A stretch of 45,891 nt of DNA from an uncultured Chryseobacterium sp. (GCA_913778085.1 CAJYXJ010000058.1:1-45891); one strand, 5' to 3'. Counted from the first letter of the stretch, positions 8,984-18,094 are shown. Numbers and translations are program-made. Notes: generated by a model from the sequence alone, not told the origin.

Positions 8984-9240
8984 AACATTATTGATGAGAT
9001 GAATAAACAGAAAGCAAACACTGAATTAATTCCTGATGTAAGGGCATTTTGAGGCTAATAATCGGAACGTTAGAAAATATTGCCCAAATTAATTAGGCGT
9101 TGTAGTTATTATATCTTTTAAGTGTAATTTTATTTATGCGTAGCTAAAAAATGCCTGATCAGACCAAATATCATCTCCTATAACAAAAATTAAAGTATTG
9201 TGTATATTTTTCTATCTTAGACTATTAAATTAATACAATA

Positions 9241-10155
9241 GTGATAAAAAATATTTTGTCTTTGGTGTTAACTGGAGTTTTGGCCTTGTTTTCGGGACAG
9301 CAGACCGCAATTTCTCCTTTTAAGCTTGAAGACTATAAAAAATTTCAGGAAAAATATATTGCTTATGTAAACGAAAACCCACAGAAAGCAATAAAAATAC
9401 AGGATGATTATTATTCGCCGAAAAAACTGGACAGCTTGCTTTTGATTAAAGATAAACTGAAAAAAGCAAAACTATCCTTAATATATTCTGATCCCAAGAA
9501 AATAGAAGAATATTATAAGCAGGAACCTGATGATGTTATCCTTCCTTTTGCTTACTTCCGATTAAAAGAAAGTGATTTCTACATGAGAGCCAATCGAAGA
9601 AGTGTTTTTATGTTGGGTAAAGACAAACAAATATCTGTAGCATATATTGATAAACTGGGGAAGGATTTTTCGAGGGATGCTATTTTTGAGAGGATAACGG
9701 ATCTGAAAAATGAAACAGAAACAACCAACCGGTATCAGTCTGCAGGAATACTTATTTCGTCAAGCAACGCTAATAGTACTTATGGTTTTCCTGTAGGAAT
9801 AAACAAAGATTATGATAAGACTGGAAATTTAATATCTTCTAAAGATTGGGATAAAAATATTGAGTTTGGGCTCAAAGATTTATTGAAAACATACAAGGAA
9901 AAAATTAATGATTATCTCCAGAAAAATAAAGATTCTCTTGGCTACAGCTATCAACAGATGATAAAAGCACTTCCTAAAATAAATCCGGGAAGTAAAAGTA
10001 AAATTCTTATACAGGATGAGTTTTCAGGAATTGAAAAAATCGAAATTAATGGTGTTTTTTTCTGGAAAGTGTACGTTGGCTCGCTCAACTATTTTTTATT
10101 TGATACAAAAACAGGCAAAATATTTACATATGAAAAAATTAACTTTATCGGGTAA
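9241..10155 (+). CDS. Exported protein of unknown function
   Basis: This 304-residue protein starts at GTG. It begins with a signal peptide (MIKNILSLVLTGVLALFSG), so it should be exported. The mature part is lysine-rich and mostly helical, with an FQEKYIAYVNENPQKAIKIQ segment. Near the C-terminus is a beta-rich piece (EINGVFFWKVYVGSLNYFLFDTK... threonine-glycine-lysine) that resembles a PepSY-like strand pair; this comparison is weak. The last 26 bases overlap the start of the WG-repeat gene at 10130, which suggests co-translation and a related role. I do not recognise a family. The AT-rich composition matches its partner gene. Confidence 0.75.
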   Translation: MIKNILSLVLTGVLALFSGQQTAISPFKLEDYKKFQEKYIAYVNENPQKAIKIQDDYYSPKKLDSLLLIKDKLKKAKLSLIYSDPKKIEEYYKQEPDDVILPFAYFRLKESDFYMRANRRSVFMLGKDKQISVAYIDKLGKDFSRDAIFERITDLKNETETTNRYQSAGILISSSNANSTYGFPVGINKDYDKTGNLISSKDWDKNIEFGLKDLLKTYKEKINDYLQKNKDSLGYSYQQMIKALPKINPGSKSKILIQDEFSGIEKIEINGVFFWKVYVGSLNYFLFDTKTGKIFTYEKINFIG

Positions 10156-11944
10156 AGTTGCGTTCATTTTTTTGATGTTTTTATATATAGAATCCTTCTC
10201 TCAGATTGTTTTTCCTTCATTTGACAGCAAAAATCTGAAATATGGATTTAAAAATTCTGCAGGCGAATGGATTTTAAAACCCAAATATAAAAGCGTTCAG
10301 AGTTTCTATACCTATCAGGGAATCAGGATCGATACAGTTGCTGTGGTGCAGAAAGATGAATTCTATAAGCAAAGCAATATCGTTATAAAAAGTAGTTATG
10401 GCCTGGTAAATGAGAAGGGGAAGACGATCATTCCTGTACAATACAAAACATTACTTTGTAATAAAGGAGTTTGCGCAGCCGGTACTCATGATAACAGAAC
10501 GGTTATTTTAAACCTTAAAAATGAAAAACTCGCTGAAATTAAAGGAATTCCGCAAAAATTTCAGGATTCCGTAGTGGTTGTGTATAACGACGAAGATGGA
10601 TTCTTTTATTTTACCAGATTGGATAAAATAAATCCTGCAGGACCTTTTTTAAGCGTGGAGTTTTCAGGAAAATCAAAATTATATGCATTGTCTCCATCCA
10701 ACGAAAAGGCTTTTTACAATAAAGATGGCAGTGTTTACTTAAGGAACGATTCTATCTATGACAGTAAACCGGAACTTTATCCTTATGATCTGTTCCTTAT
10801 AAAAAATCAAAAAGGAGTTACTTTTTCAGACCGGAACGGAAAACTGTATGAAACGTATTATCAAAATGTAAATCCATGGCAAATGACGTACTGCAATAAA
10901 CCTGTAAGTCATGGTGATTACACCACATGTAAAGATGGCGGAACTATTGATATAAAAAAAATAGTTGAATATTATGGCTTTGATCCGTCTGTACTGTATA
11001 TTACAAAAGGAAAAGAGTTGGAGTACAACATACTTTCAACTTTTTCGGTTGACGATCTGAATAATGAGAATTTTGAAAGCTACCAAATTGTGCAGTATAA
11101 AAATCCCGAAAATCCTGCGAAAAGATATGCTGTTTTAGATAAAGATCGTGTCGTTTTGAACTCGGAATTTCCTATTTTGAAGTTTTTTATTGATAATGCT
11201 CTAACGCAAAATCCTGAAAACGGCAAATATTACATTGTAAAAAAGGATAAGACTGTTGAAGTTAATGAAAAACAACTGAATGAGCTTAAAAGTTTTGGAT
11301 CCGTGAATTTTAATATATCTTTTAATTCTAAAAATAATGTGATTAAAGTGTATAATGATTTGAATACAAAACTATTCATCATTAATGAAGAAGGAAATAT
11401 TAAAGAAATAAAAGGAAAAGATATTACTAATTTTTATAACGGTTTTGCATATCTGAATGATGGAAATAAAATGTTTTTAATTAATGAAAATCTGGAAAGA
11501 TTGAAGCAAATAAATAATGGTAATAATACGCTGGGATCTTTCAAAGATTTTGACAGCAACGGGATTCTTATTTGGAGTTCCTATAAAAATATTCCGGGCA
11601 AGCAGGATAAAGAATTTTATGGAGCATTAAATTATAAAGGAGAAAAGATTATTCCAGAATCTGAAAACCAAATCTATAAAGAAAATCCGGTATTTTATAT
11701 CTCGTATTCCGAAACTGAAAAAGATGAAGAAGGAAATCAGAAAAATTTCGCTTTTAATAAAAATGGTAAAAAGATAGATCCTAAGGATAAAGTCAATGGA
11801 ATTTATTTTTCCTATTATCCGAATTATTTAGTAATTCACTATGATTATGTTTCTTATTACTATTATTATTCTGGAGAATATTTGGGGAATAATAAAGACG
11901 GATTGGATTGGGAAGCTGATAAATTAGAAAAGCTAAGATTTTAA
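10130..11944 (+). CDS. Exported WG-repeat protein
   Basis: I place the start at the ATG at 10130, giving 604 residues, because it begins a clear signal peptide (KKLTLSGKVAFIFLMFLYIE, ending near SFSQ). A longer frame from 10016 would run through the preceding gene. WG-like beta repeats are visible: KYGFKNSAGEWILKPKY, YGLVNEKGKTIIPVQY, FYGALNYKGEKIIPE and FAFNKNGKKIDP. Such repeats probably form a beta-structure for protein or ligand contact; their function is not established. The protein ends in a tyrosine-rich tail (YYYYYSGEYLG). It overlaps the 9241 gene by 26 bases and is followed by a strong hairpin terminator at 11952-11981. Confidence 0.85.
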   Translation: MKKLTLSGKVAFIFLMFLYIESFSQIVFPSFDSKNLKYGFKNSAGEWILKPKYKSVQSFYTYQGIRIDTVAVVQKDEFYKQSNIVIKSSYGLVNEKGKTIIPVQYKTLLCNKGVCAAGTHDNRTVILNLKNEKLAEIKGIPQKFQDSVVVVYNDEDGFFYFTRLDKINPAGPFLSVEFSGKSKLYALSPSNEKAFYNKDGSVYLRNDSIYDSKPELYPYDLFLIKNQKGVTFSDRNGKLYETYYQNVNPWQMTYCNKPVSHGDYTTCKDGGTIDIKKIVEYYGFDPSVLYITKGKELEYNILSTFSVDDLNNENFESYQIVQYKNPENPAKRYAVLDKDRVVLNSEFPILKFFIDNALTQNPENGKYYIVKKDKTVEVNEKQLNELKSFGSVNFNISFNSKNNVIKVYNDLNTKLFIINEEGNIKEIKGKDITNFYNGFAYLNDGNKMFLINENLERLKQINNGNNTLGSFKDFDSNGILIWSSYKNIPGKQDKEFYGALNYKGEKIIPESENQIYKENPVFYISYSETEKDEEGNQKNFAFNKNGKKIDPKDKVNGIYFSYYPNYLVIHYDYVSYYYYYSGEYLGNNKDGLDWEADKLEKLRF

Positions 11945-11951
11945 ACAAAAT

Positions 11952-11981
11952 AAAACCGGTTTCTGATTGAAGCCGGTTTTT
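11952..11981. terminator. Bidirectional terminator between WG-repeat gene and accC
   Basis: AAAACCGG (11952-11959) pairs with CCGGTTTT (11973-11980), with a loop that can close a further TTC/GAA. T-rich tracts follow on both strands, so it can end the plus-strand 10130 gene and the minus-strand accC operon. Confidence 0.85.
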
Positions 11982-11984
11982 ATA

Positions 11985-13340
11985 TTAATGATTATCGTAT
12001 TTTCTGTCCATTACAAAATCTTCCATGAATTTCGTCGTGTAGTTTCCGGCAAGGTAATCCTCGTGATCCATCAGCTGTCTGTGGAAAGGAATCGTTGTTT
12101 TTACTCCTTCAATATAAAATTCCTCTAGTGCTCTTCTCATTTTGGCAATTGCTTCCTCACGCGTTTGAGCGGTAGTAATAAGTTTAGCGATCATAGAGTC
12201 GTAGTTGGAAGGGATCGTATACCCTGAATAAACGTGCGTATCTACCCTTACCCCGTGTCCGCCAGGAATGTTTAATCCTGTGATTTTCCCCGGGGATGGT
12301 CTGAAATCCATGTACGGATCTTCCGCATTGATCCTGCACTCGATCGAATGAAGTTTAGGGTAGTGGTTGATTCCGGAAATAGGCGTTCCGGCAGCCAATA
12401 GAATCTGTTCTCTGATCAGATCATAATCAATTACCTGCTCCGTGATCGGATGCTCTACCTGGATTCTGGTATTCATTTCCATGAAATAGAAATTCCGGTG
12501 CTTGTCTACCAGGAATTCGATGGTTCCAACGCCTTCATATCCGATGAATTCTGCTGCTTTTACGGCGGCGTCACCCATTTTCTCACGAAGCTCGTCCGTC
12601 ATGAACGGGGAAGGGGTTTCTTCCGTCAGCTTCTGGTTTCTTCGCTGTACGGAACAGTCCCTTTCTGAAAGGTGACAGGCTTTACCGAACTGATCTCCGG
12701 CAACCTGGATCTCGATATGTCTTGGCTCTTCAATCAGCTTTTCCATGTACATGCCTCCGTTTCCGAATGCGGCTACCGCTTCCTGAATGGCAGATTCCCA
12801 ATGATCTTTAAGGTCTTCCGCCTTCCATACTGCTCTCATCCCCTTTCCGCCGCCTCCGGCAGTTGCTTTGATCATTACCGGATAACCGATTTCTTCAGCC
12901 GTTTTAGCTGCAATCTCGTAAGATTCGATCAGGCCGTCGGACCCGGGAACACAAGGAACACCTGCAGCTTTCATCGTAGCTTTGGCATTGGCCTTGTCTC
13001 CCATCTTTTCAATCTGTTCAGGAGTGGCACCAATAAACTTGATCCCGTTTTTCTGGCATATTCTGGAAAAGTTGGAATTTTCGGAAAGGAATCCGTAACC
13101 CGGGTGGATCGCATCTGCATTGGTAATTTCAGCAGCTGCGATAATGTTAGGGATTTTCAGGTAGGAGTCTTTGCTCATTGCAGGACCGATACAAACCGCT
13201 TCGTCAGCAAACCTTACATGAAGGCTGTCTTTATCCGCAGTAGAGTATACCGCAACGGTTTTGATCCCCATTTCTTTACAAGTACGTAAAATACGCATTG
13301 CAATTTCGCCACGATTGGCAATTAATATTTTTTTGAACAT
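11985..13340 (-). CDS. accC: Acetyl-CoA carboxylase biotin carboxylase subunit
   Basis: This subunit carboxylates the biotin on AccB using ATP and bicarbonate, the first half-reaction of acetyl-CoA carboxylase in fatty-acid synthesis. It has 451 residues from the ATG at 13340, where the usual [19 protein letters not shown] begins; the longer frame to 13403 runs into a repetitive spacer and is not credible. Visible motifs are the [10 protein letters not shown] segment, the ATP-grasp glycine-rich loop in [21 protein letters not shown], and [15 protein letters not shown] near the active site. It lies downstream of accB with an 83-base low-complexity spacer, and ends at a bidirectional terminator. 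Confidence 0.97.
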   Translation of the reverse strand: MFKKILIANRGEIAMRILRTCKEMGIKTVAVYSTADKDSLHVRFADEAVCIGPAMSKDSYLKIPNIIAAAEITNADAIHPGYGFLSENSNFSRICQKNGIKFIGATPEQIEKMGDKANAKATMKAAGVPCVPGSDGLIESYEIAAKTAEEIGYPVMIKATAGGGGKGMRAVWKAEDLKDHWESAIQEAVAAFGNGGMYMEKLIEEPRHIEIQVAGDQFGKACHLSERDCSVQRRNQKLTEETPSPFMTDELREKMGDAAVKAAEFIGYEGVGTIEFLVDKHRNFYFMEMNTRIQVEHPITEQVIDYDLIREQILLAAGTPISGINHYPKLHSIECRINAEDPYMDFRPSPGKITGLNIPGGHGVRVDTHVYSGYTIPSNYDSMIAKLITTAQTREEAIAKMRRALEEFYIEGVKTTIPFHRQLMDHEDYLAGNYTTKFMEDFVMDRKYDNH

Positions 13341-13423
13341 CTTAATATACTTTGAAATTTGAAAATTTGAGAATTTGAAACTGACCGCATGATCAATTGT
13401 CAATTATCATTCATCAATCATCA
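13341..13423. repeat. Low-complexity spacer between accB and accC
   Basis: Two blocks of near-repeats are visible. One is built of AATTTGA-like units at 13350-13380, the other of TCAAT/TCATT-like units at 13393-13423. Nothing here looks coding. Similar simple spacers are common between Chryseobacterium genes in my experience, which is recollection rather than evidence in this window. Confidence 0.5.
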
Positions 13424-13909
13424 TTAAGATGGATCTACTAAGAATAAAGGTTGGTCGTATTCTACCGGAGTAGCATCATCCACTAAAATCTTAACGATCT
13501 TTCCGCTTACCTCAGATTCAATCTGATTGAAAAGCTTCATAGCTTCAATAACGCAAACTACTTTTCCGTTGGAAACTTCATCGCCAACATTTATAAAAAC
13601 GTCTTTGTCCGGAGATGGTTTTCTGTAGAAGGTACCGATCATTGGAGATTTAATCGTTACATATTTGCTGTCGTCAGATGCTGCTTCCGTATTTTGTGCA
13701 GGGGCCGCCGCCGGAGCAGCAGCGGGTGCAGGTGCTGCAGCCATTTGCTGAGGTGCCGTGTGGTAAACCGCAGGCTGTGCATAAGCTACTTCGCTTCCCG
13801 CTAATGGAGTTTTAATGGTGATTTCGAAATCTTTAGTCTTGTATTTCACTTCAGAAACTTCTGCCTTGGATACAAACTTGATAAGATTTTGTATGTCTTT
13901 AATGTCCAT
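13424..13909 (-). CDS. accB: Acetyl-CoA carboxylase biotin carboxyl carrier protein
   Basis: This carrier holds the biotin that shuttles carboxyl groups from AccC to the carboxyltransferase. It has 161 residues from the ATG at 13909 (MDIKDIQNLIKFVSKAEVSE); the longer frame begins inside the upstream terminator and promoter. The order is an N-terminal helical domain, an Ala/Pro-rich linker (residues about 55-80), and a C-terminal biotinyl domain with VIEAMKLFNQIE, where Lys125 is the biotinylated residue. The length and layout are typical. A clean promoter lies 24-52 bases upstream, after the rpmF terminator, so accB-accC can be expressed apart from rpmF. Confidence 0.97.
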   Translation of the reverse strand: MDIKDIQNLIKFVSKAEVSEVKYKTKDFEITIKTPLAGSEVAYAQPAVYHTAPQQMAAAPAPAAAPAAAPAQNTEAASDDSKYVTIKSPMIGTFYRKPSPDKDVFINVGDEVSNGKVVCVIEAMKLFNQIESEVSGKIVKILVDDATPVEYDQPLFLVDPS

Positions 13910-13932
13910 AAAATTGATATTTGATTTTGCTC

Positions 13933-13961
13933 CAAAGATACCAAAAAAACATAAAAAACAA
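13933..13961 (-). promoter_or_regulatory. Promoter of accB-accC
   Basis: On the minus strand TTG (13961-13959) is followed after 18 bases by TATCTTTG (13940-13933), a close match to the Bacteroidota housekeeping promoter. The expected start of transcription near 13928 leaves a leader of about 20 bases before the accB ATG. Confidence 0.75.
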
Positions 13962-13963
13962 CA

Positions 13964-14000
13964 AAAAACCGCCAAATTTTATCAAAATCGGGCGGTTTTT
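13964..14000 (-). terminator. Terminator after rpmF
   Basis: AAAAACCGCC (13964-13973) pairs with GGCGGTTTTT (13991-14000), and the minus strand ends in a T-run. It separates rpmF from accB on the same strand and sits directly upstream of the accB promoter. Confidence 0.8.
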
Positions 14001-14037
14001 ATATTAAAATGAGTGTTTTCGGGTGAAAACGGACTCT

Positions 14038-14241
14038 TTAGTTTTCTTCAGTAGCAGCTACTTCTTTTTCCAATACTACTTTACCTCTGTAGTAAAGTTT
14101 TCCTTCATGCCAGTGAGCTCTGTGGTAAAGGTGAAGCTCTCCTGTTGTTGCATCTTTAGCCAATTGAGGAACTACCGCTTTGTAGTGTGTTCTTCTCTTA
14201 TCTCTTCTTGTAGACGACTGTCTTCTCTTTGGATGTGCCAT
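14038..14241 (-). CDS. rpmF: 50S ribosomal protein L32
   Basis: This 67-residue basic protein of the large ribosomal subunit starts [19 protein letters not shown], the diagnostic L32 N-terminus. The middle ([19 protein letters not shown]) and acidic tail ([10 protein letters not shown]) follow; the zinc-ribbon cysteines found in some L32 proteins are absent, as in many Bacteroidota. It follows the DUF177/yceD gene, the almost universal neighbour of rpmF. The spacer between them holds a short hairpin, GATGAGAT (14270-14277) with ATCTCATC (14283-14290). Confidence 0.98.
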   Translation of the reverse strand: MAHPKRRQSSTRRDKRRTHYKAVVPQLAKDATTGELHLYHRAHWHEGKLYYRGKVVLEKEVAATEEN

Positions 14242-14300
14242 TGTGTAATAACTTTTTTAATTGATGAGCGATGAGATTCATCATCTCATCATTAAACTAT

Positions 14301-14825
14301 TTAATTTTTATTCTTTAAATTTTTTAACGCGTCCCATCTCGGGTCGCTTTCGTGTTCTTCCTCTTCAGCGGTTTCCTTCGGACTGAACTTTTCCAGGATC
14401 TCCAGATCTTCCTCACTTACATTGGGTGAAATCTTTTTCATCGGGATGGAAAGGGCCACGTTTTCATAAATCAGCTGGGCGATATTAAAAGCGTGATCTG
14501 CAGTTGGAATCGTGATTACATCTTCTTCACTGTCATCATATTCTTCCCCGAATTTTACCAGTACTTTAATTTCATTTTCAATGGGATGATCGAAATTTTC
14601 GCTGGAAATATCACAAACCAATTCTACCGTCCCTTTTGCTTTGATCTCAAATTCCAGAAATGTGCTGTGTTTGTCCAGTAAAACATCCACCGCAATTCTT
14701 GGATTTGTAAATTCCTGTTCAGTGTCAAATAATTGAAAGAACTCTTTATCTATCTCAAACCTGAACTCGTGCTTGCCGGTTTTCAGTCCGGAAAAGCTTA
14801 CGTCATAGTTTCTTAACTTGTCCAT
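14301..14825 (-). CDS. DUF177 (YceD-type) protein
   Basis: This 174-residue acidic protein is of the DUF177 family. The start is put at 14825 (MDKLRNYDVSFSGLKTGKHE), since five residues upstream of it in the longer frame look unrelated. Visible features are the FEIKAKGTVELVCDISSENF segment, which in the family holds cysteine-containing strands, and an acidic DDSEEDVITIPTADHAFNIA stretch followed by VALSIPMKKISP. The protein is linked to 23S rRNA accumulation in other bacteria and always accompanies rpmF. It sits between pdxA and rpmF on the minus strand, the expected context. Confidence 0.9.
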   Translation of the reverse strand: MDKLRNYDVSFSGLKTGKHEFRFEIDKEFFQLFDTEQEFTNPRIAVDVLLDKHSTFLEFEIKAKGTVELVCDISSENFDHPIENEIKVLVKFGEEYDDSEEDVITIPTADHAFNIAQLIYENVALSIPMKKISPNVSEEDLEILEKFSPKETAEEEEHESDPRWDALKNLKNKN

Positions 14826-14910
14826 AAAATGAGTGTGCAAAAATATGCAATTTTTTTATAATAACAAATAAAATTTCCAACAAATTAATTTTAAAATCTT
14901 CATTAAAGAT

Positions 14911-16002
14911 TTAGGCCTCAGTTTCATCCGGAAGATCTTCGTCGATTCCGTTGTCTACCGCCATTTTCCTAGGTTGCAGGCGGTTGGTCATCAGATCGTT
15001 GTATTCGCTTCGGTGCTTGAAGATTTTAATCGCCGTAAAAATAGCTTCCGTAAAACTCTGGGGATCTGCAACGTTTTTCCCTGCAATATCATAGGCTGTT
15101 CCGTGGTCCGGCGAAGTTCTGATGAATGGCAGTCCGGCCGTATAGTTTACCCCTTCTTCATAAGCGAGTGTCTTAAAAGGAGCGAGCCCCTGATCATGAT
15201 ACATCGCTAATACCGCATCAAAGCTCCTGTATTTTTCCGGCTGGAAAAAGCTGTCCGCAGGAAAGGGCCCGAAAGTCATAATGCCGTTATCCGATAATTC
15301 TTTAATGGCCGGGGAAATAATTTCAATTTCTTCGTTTCCTATCACGCCACCGTCTCCCGAATGTGGATTCAGCCCCAAAACCGCGATTTTAGGCCTTACA
15401 ACATTAAAATCTTCGATCAGCGTCTGATTCAGAATTCTGATCTGCTTTTTGATTTTTTCTTTAGAAATATTCTCAGCAACCTGTGAAAGGGGGATATGAT
15501 GAGTAAGAACCGCTACTTTAAGATCGTCTGTGACTAGGAACATCAGTCCTTTTTTATTGAACTTTTCCTCAAAATATCCGGTGTGCCCGGCATGCTTGAA
15601 ACCCATTTTTACCATTTCATCCTTGTTGATCGGAGCGGTTACCAGAACATCGATTTCTCCTTTCAGTAAAGCTTCCGTTGCCGCTTCCAGCGAGTCAATG
15701 GCCATTTTGGTGGATTCTTCCGTTGGTGTTCCCAGTTCTACCGTAGAATTTTCTTTTACAAGGTTTACCATATTCAGCTTTCCGGCGTGGGCCTGCGAAG
15801 CCTCATTGATGTAATTGAAATTCAGGTTGAGTTTAAAAATATTTTTCTGATAGGTGAATAATTTTCCCGAGCCAAAAATTACCGGCGTGAAAAAATCCGT
15901 GATGGTTTTGTCGGAAAGGGATTTCATAATGATTTCAGGACCGATGCCGTTGAAATCTCCTATTGAAATTCCTACTCTTACTTTATGGTTTTTTGGGCTC
16001 AT
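14911..16002 (-). CDS. pdxA: 4-hydroxythreonine-4-phosphate dehydrogenase
   Basis: This 363-residue NAD-dependent enzyme of DXP-dependent pyridoxal-phosphate synthesis oxidises 4-phosphohydroxy-L-threonine. It starts VRVGISIGDFNGIGPEIIMK, the family N-terminus. Metal-binding histidines are visible in FKHAGHTGYFEE, LTHHIPLSQV and AMYHDQGLAPFK, and the FIRTSPDHGTAYDIAGK block is highly characteristic. The length is slightly above the usual 330 because of a short C-terminal tail. It heads the minus-strand run pdxA-DUF177-rpmF-accB-accC. A TAAATTTG -7 box lies in the 49-base gap to divergent ribE. Confidence 0.97.
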   Translation of the reverse strand: MSPKNHKVRVGISIGDFNGIGPEIIMKSLSDKTITDFFTPVIFGSGKLFTYQKNIFKLNLNFNYINEASQAHAGKLNMVNLVKENSTVELGTPTEESTKMAIDSLEAATEALLKGEIDVLVTAPINKDEMVKMGFKHAGHTGYFEEKFNKKGLMFLVTDDLKVAVLTHHIPLSQVAENISKEKIKKQIRILNQTLIEDFNVVRPKIAVLGLNPHSGDGGVIGNEEIEIISPAIKELSDNGIMTFGPFPADSFFQPEKYRSFDAVLAMYHDQGLAPFKTLAYEEGVNYTAGLPFIRTSPDHGTAYDIAGKNVADPQSFTEAIFTAIKIFKHRSEYNDLMTNRLQPRKMAVDNGIDEDLPDETEA

Positions 16003-16008
16003 TTTGAT

Positions 16009-16016
16009 TATCTTTG
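16009..16016 (+). promoter_or_regulatory. Candidate -7 box for ribE
   Basis: TATCTTTG matches TAnnTTTG, with a predicted leader of about 31 bases to the ribE ATG. No clear TTG stands at -33; the region there lies within the start of pdxA. Confidence 0.5.
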
Positions 16017-16031
16017 AAGATTAATAAACTA

Positions 16032-16039
16032 CAAATTTA
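16032..16039 (-). promoter_or_regulatory. Candidate -7 box for pdxA
   Basis: Minus-strand TAAATTTG matches TAnnTTTG, about 29 bases before the pdxA ATG. It faces the ribE -7 box across 15 bases, so the two promoters would overlap. Confidence 0.5.
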
Positions 16040-16051
16040 GCAAAAAATAAT

Positions 16052-16636
16052 ATGTTCACAGGAATTATTGAAGCAGTCGGAATAATTGAGAAGATCGAAC
16101 AAAACGGAAGCAATATCGATTTTACCTTAACCTGTCCTTTTACCCATGAATTGAAAATCGATCAGAGCCTTGCCCATAATGGCTGTTGTTTAACGGTTGT
16201 AAAGATAGACGGCAGCCAATATGTTGTAACTGCCATCAATGAAACCCTGGAAAAAACGAATCTCGGACATTGGAATACAGGAACGGTTGTCAATCTTGAA
16301 CGCTGTATGAAAATGGATGGAAGACTGGACGGGCATATTGTGCAGGGGCATGTGGATAAAACAGGCGAGGTTGTGAGCATTGAAAATAAGGACGGAAGCT
16401 ATTTCATTACCATACAGTATGAAGACCAGGGGAACTTTGTAACGGTACCACAGGGATCCGTCACGGTAAACGGGATCAGCTTAACCGTTGCAAAGAGCGA
16501 AGATTCCCGGTTTTCAGTAGCCATCATTCCTTACACCTGGGAATTTACAAATATGAAACATTTAAAACCCGGGGACAAAGTTAATTTAGAATTTGATATA
16601 GTTGGTAAGTATATTGCTAGGTTAATTAAAAAATAG
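16052..16636 (+). CDS. ribE: Riboflavin synthase alpha chain
   Basis: This cytosolic enzyme dismutates two 6,7-dimethyl-8-ribityllumazine molecules into riboflavin and a pyrimidine product. It has 194 residues and starts with the invariant MFTGIIEAVG. Two lumazine-binding repeats are visible: one to about residue 95, ending near GRLDGHIVQGHVD, the second with SVTVNGISLTVAKSED and VAIIPYTWEFTNM. The length matches the family. It is the first gene of a plus-strand run and is only three bases before the sensor kinase at 16640, so these are probably co-transcribed; a functional link to the kinase is not obvious. Confidence 0.97.
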   Translation: MFTGIIEAVGIIEKIEQNGSNIDFTLTCPFTHELKIDQSLAHNGCCLTVVKIDGSQYVVTAINETLEKTNLGHWNTGTVVNLERCMKMDGRLDGHIVQGHVDKTGEVVSIENKDGSYFITIQYEDQGNFVTVPQGSVTVNGISLTVAKSEDSRFSVAIIPYTWEFTNMKHLKPGDKVNLEFDIVGKYIARLIKK

Positions 16637-16639
16637 CGA

Positions 16640-18094
16640 ATGTCAATTAATATGTATAAAGGATATAGCTTAAGGAATCGGGTATTTTTCGGTTTTCTTC
16701 TGGTGTGCCTTTTAAGTGTTGTCGCTTCTTCGCTGGTGCCTTACTTTGTTTTAAGGAGTAATTCAAAAAAACAGAGTGAGATCGATATGCAGAATAAAAC
16801 AGGAGCTGTTATAAGGTTCCTGGATTATGCCGTGAGCATGAAACATACCGAAACACAGGACCTTCCTGAAATGCTGGACAATAAAATTTTTGAAATTGCA
16901 GACATTAATCAGCATCCTGTTGTTCTTTATGATCTTAGAGGAAATTACCTGCTTTCCAGTGTAGAAGGTAATGAATCGTACCGGAAATCCATCCCAATTA
17001 ATATTGTCAACAGAATTCTTGCGACCAAGGCAAGAGTCGACATAAAAAGCTATGATGCTTCTAAAGATGCGCTTCTTACTTCGTCATATTTATTGCTGAG
17101 AAATAACGACTTTGAGCCGATCGCTATCGTATATATACCGCTGTATCATGATGAAGGCTCTTATCTCGGTGTTCTCAATACCTATTTAAAATACATTGTC
17201 CTGGTTGATGTAATCCTGATTCTTTTCAGTGTCTGGTTTAGCTGGGTAATGTCCAATAACCTTGCGAAAAATATTACCAAGTTTTCGGAGATGATCACAC
17301 GCATTACTTTATTTGAAAATGAGATGCGTCCGATCCGTTATTATAAAAATGATGAGCTGAATGCGCTGGCGCGGGCTTATAACCGTATGATTCTTCAGAT
17401 CCAGGATCAGAAAGAAAGGCTCCGTTTCAAAGCTTCTGAAGAAGCATGGCGGGAAATGGCCAAGCAGGTAGCCCATGAGGTAAAGAATCCCCTGACGCCG
17501 ATGAAGCTGACCATCCAGAACTTTGAAAGAAAATTTGATCCCGAAGATCCGAATATCCGTGAGCGGGTAAGGCAGATGAGTAAAACGATGGTCGACCAGA
17601 TCGACCTTATTGCCACCGTGGCTTCCGCATTCTCCGAATTTGCAAAACTTCCTGAAAAAGACAATGAGATCATCAACCTGAATACAGAAGTGGAAAACAT
17701 TCTCCGGGTATTTAATGATGACAGTGTTTTTATGCATGCCAATAAAAACAATATTATGATCAACATGGATAAAATTTACTTGTCCAGGATCATTACGAAT
17801 CTGGTAACCAACGCAAAACAGGCGGAAAGCGAAGACCGGAAACTCATTGTGAATGTAGATATTGAACAGCACCAGCGCAGGGTTATTATTTCCGTACAGG
17901 ATAATGGTGTCGGAATTCCGGAAAACATCTACGAAAGAATCTTTGAACCGAATTTTACTTCCAAAAACAGTGGAATGGGATTAGGTCTTTCCATGGTCAG
18001 GAAAATGGTTGAAGATTATAAAGGCGAAATCACTGTAAAATCAGAAGTAGGAAAAGGTACCACATTTACTATCACTTTACCATCCAATTTATAG
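16640..18094 (+). CDS. NtrY-like sensor histidine kinase
   Basis: This 484-residue membrane histidine kinase has TM1 at about residues 15-38, an extracytoplasmic sensor region of about 145 residues, TM2 at about 183-205, and a HAMP-like linker. The HisKA region is WREMAKQVAHEVKNPLTPMK with His279 as the phosphorylation site. The ATPase domain has N box NLVTNAKQAE, G1 QDNGVGIPE, F box IFEPNFTSK and G2 GMGLGLSMVRKM. The H-box type AHEVKNPLTPMKL is that of NtrY-type kinases. No response regulator lies nearby, so it is an orphan kinase whose partner and stimulus are unknown. Its stop overlaps the GTG of the next gene by one base. Confidence 0.92.
   Translation: MSINMYKGYSLRNRVFFGFLLVCLLSVVASSLVPYFVLRSNSKKQSEIDMQNKTGAVIRFLDYAVSMKHTETQDLPEMLDNKIFEIADINQHPVVLYDLRGNYLLSSVEGNESYRKSIPINIVNRILATKARVDIKSYDASKDALLTSSYLLLRNNDFEPIAIVYIPLYHDEGSYLGVLNTYLKYIVLVDVILILFSVWFSWVMSNNLAKNITKFSEMITRITLFENEMRPIRYYKNDELNALARAYNRMILQIQDQKERLRFKASEEAWREMAKQVAHEVKNPLTPMKLTIQNFERKFDPEDPNIRERVRQMSKTMVDQIDLIATVASAFSEFAKLPEKDNEIINLNTEVENILRVFNDDSVFMHANKNNIMINMDKIYLSRIITNLVTNAKQAESEDRKLIVNVDIEQHQRRVIISVQDNGVGIPENIYERIFEPNFTSKNSGMGLGLSMVRKMVEDYKGEITVKSEVGKGTTFTITLPSNL

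Noticed and set aside
10016-10129. Longer start for the WG-repeat protein
   Set aside because: The extra residues overlap the preceding gene in another frame, and the signal peptide starts at 10130.
12672-13289. Long plus-strand frame opposite accC
   Set aside because: Shadow of a strongly conserved gene on the other strand; the product has no domain features.
13341-13423. Possible CRISPR-like array in the accB-accC spacer
   Set aside because: The units are short, imperfect and not spaced by unique sequence; no cas genes are present in the window.
17309-17872. Long minus-strand frame opposite the sensor kinase
   Set aside because: Antisense shadow; the kinase motifs on the plus strand are complete.
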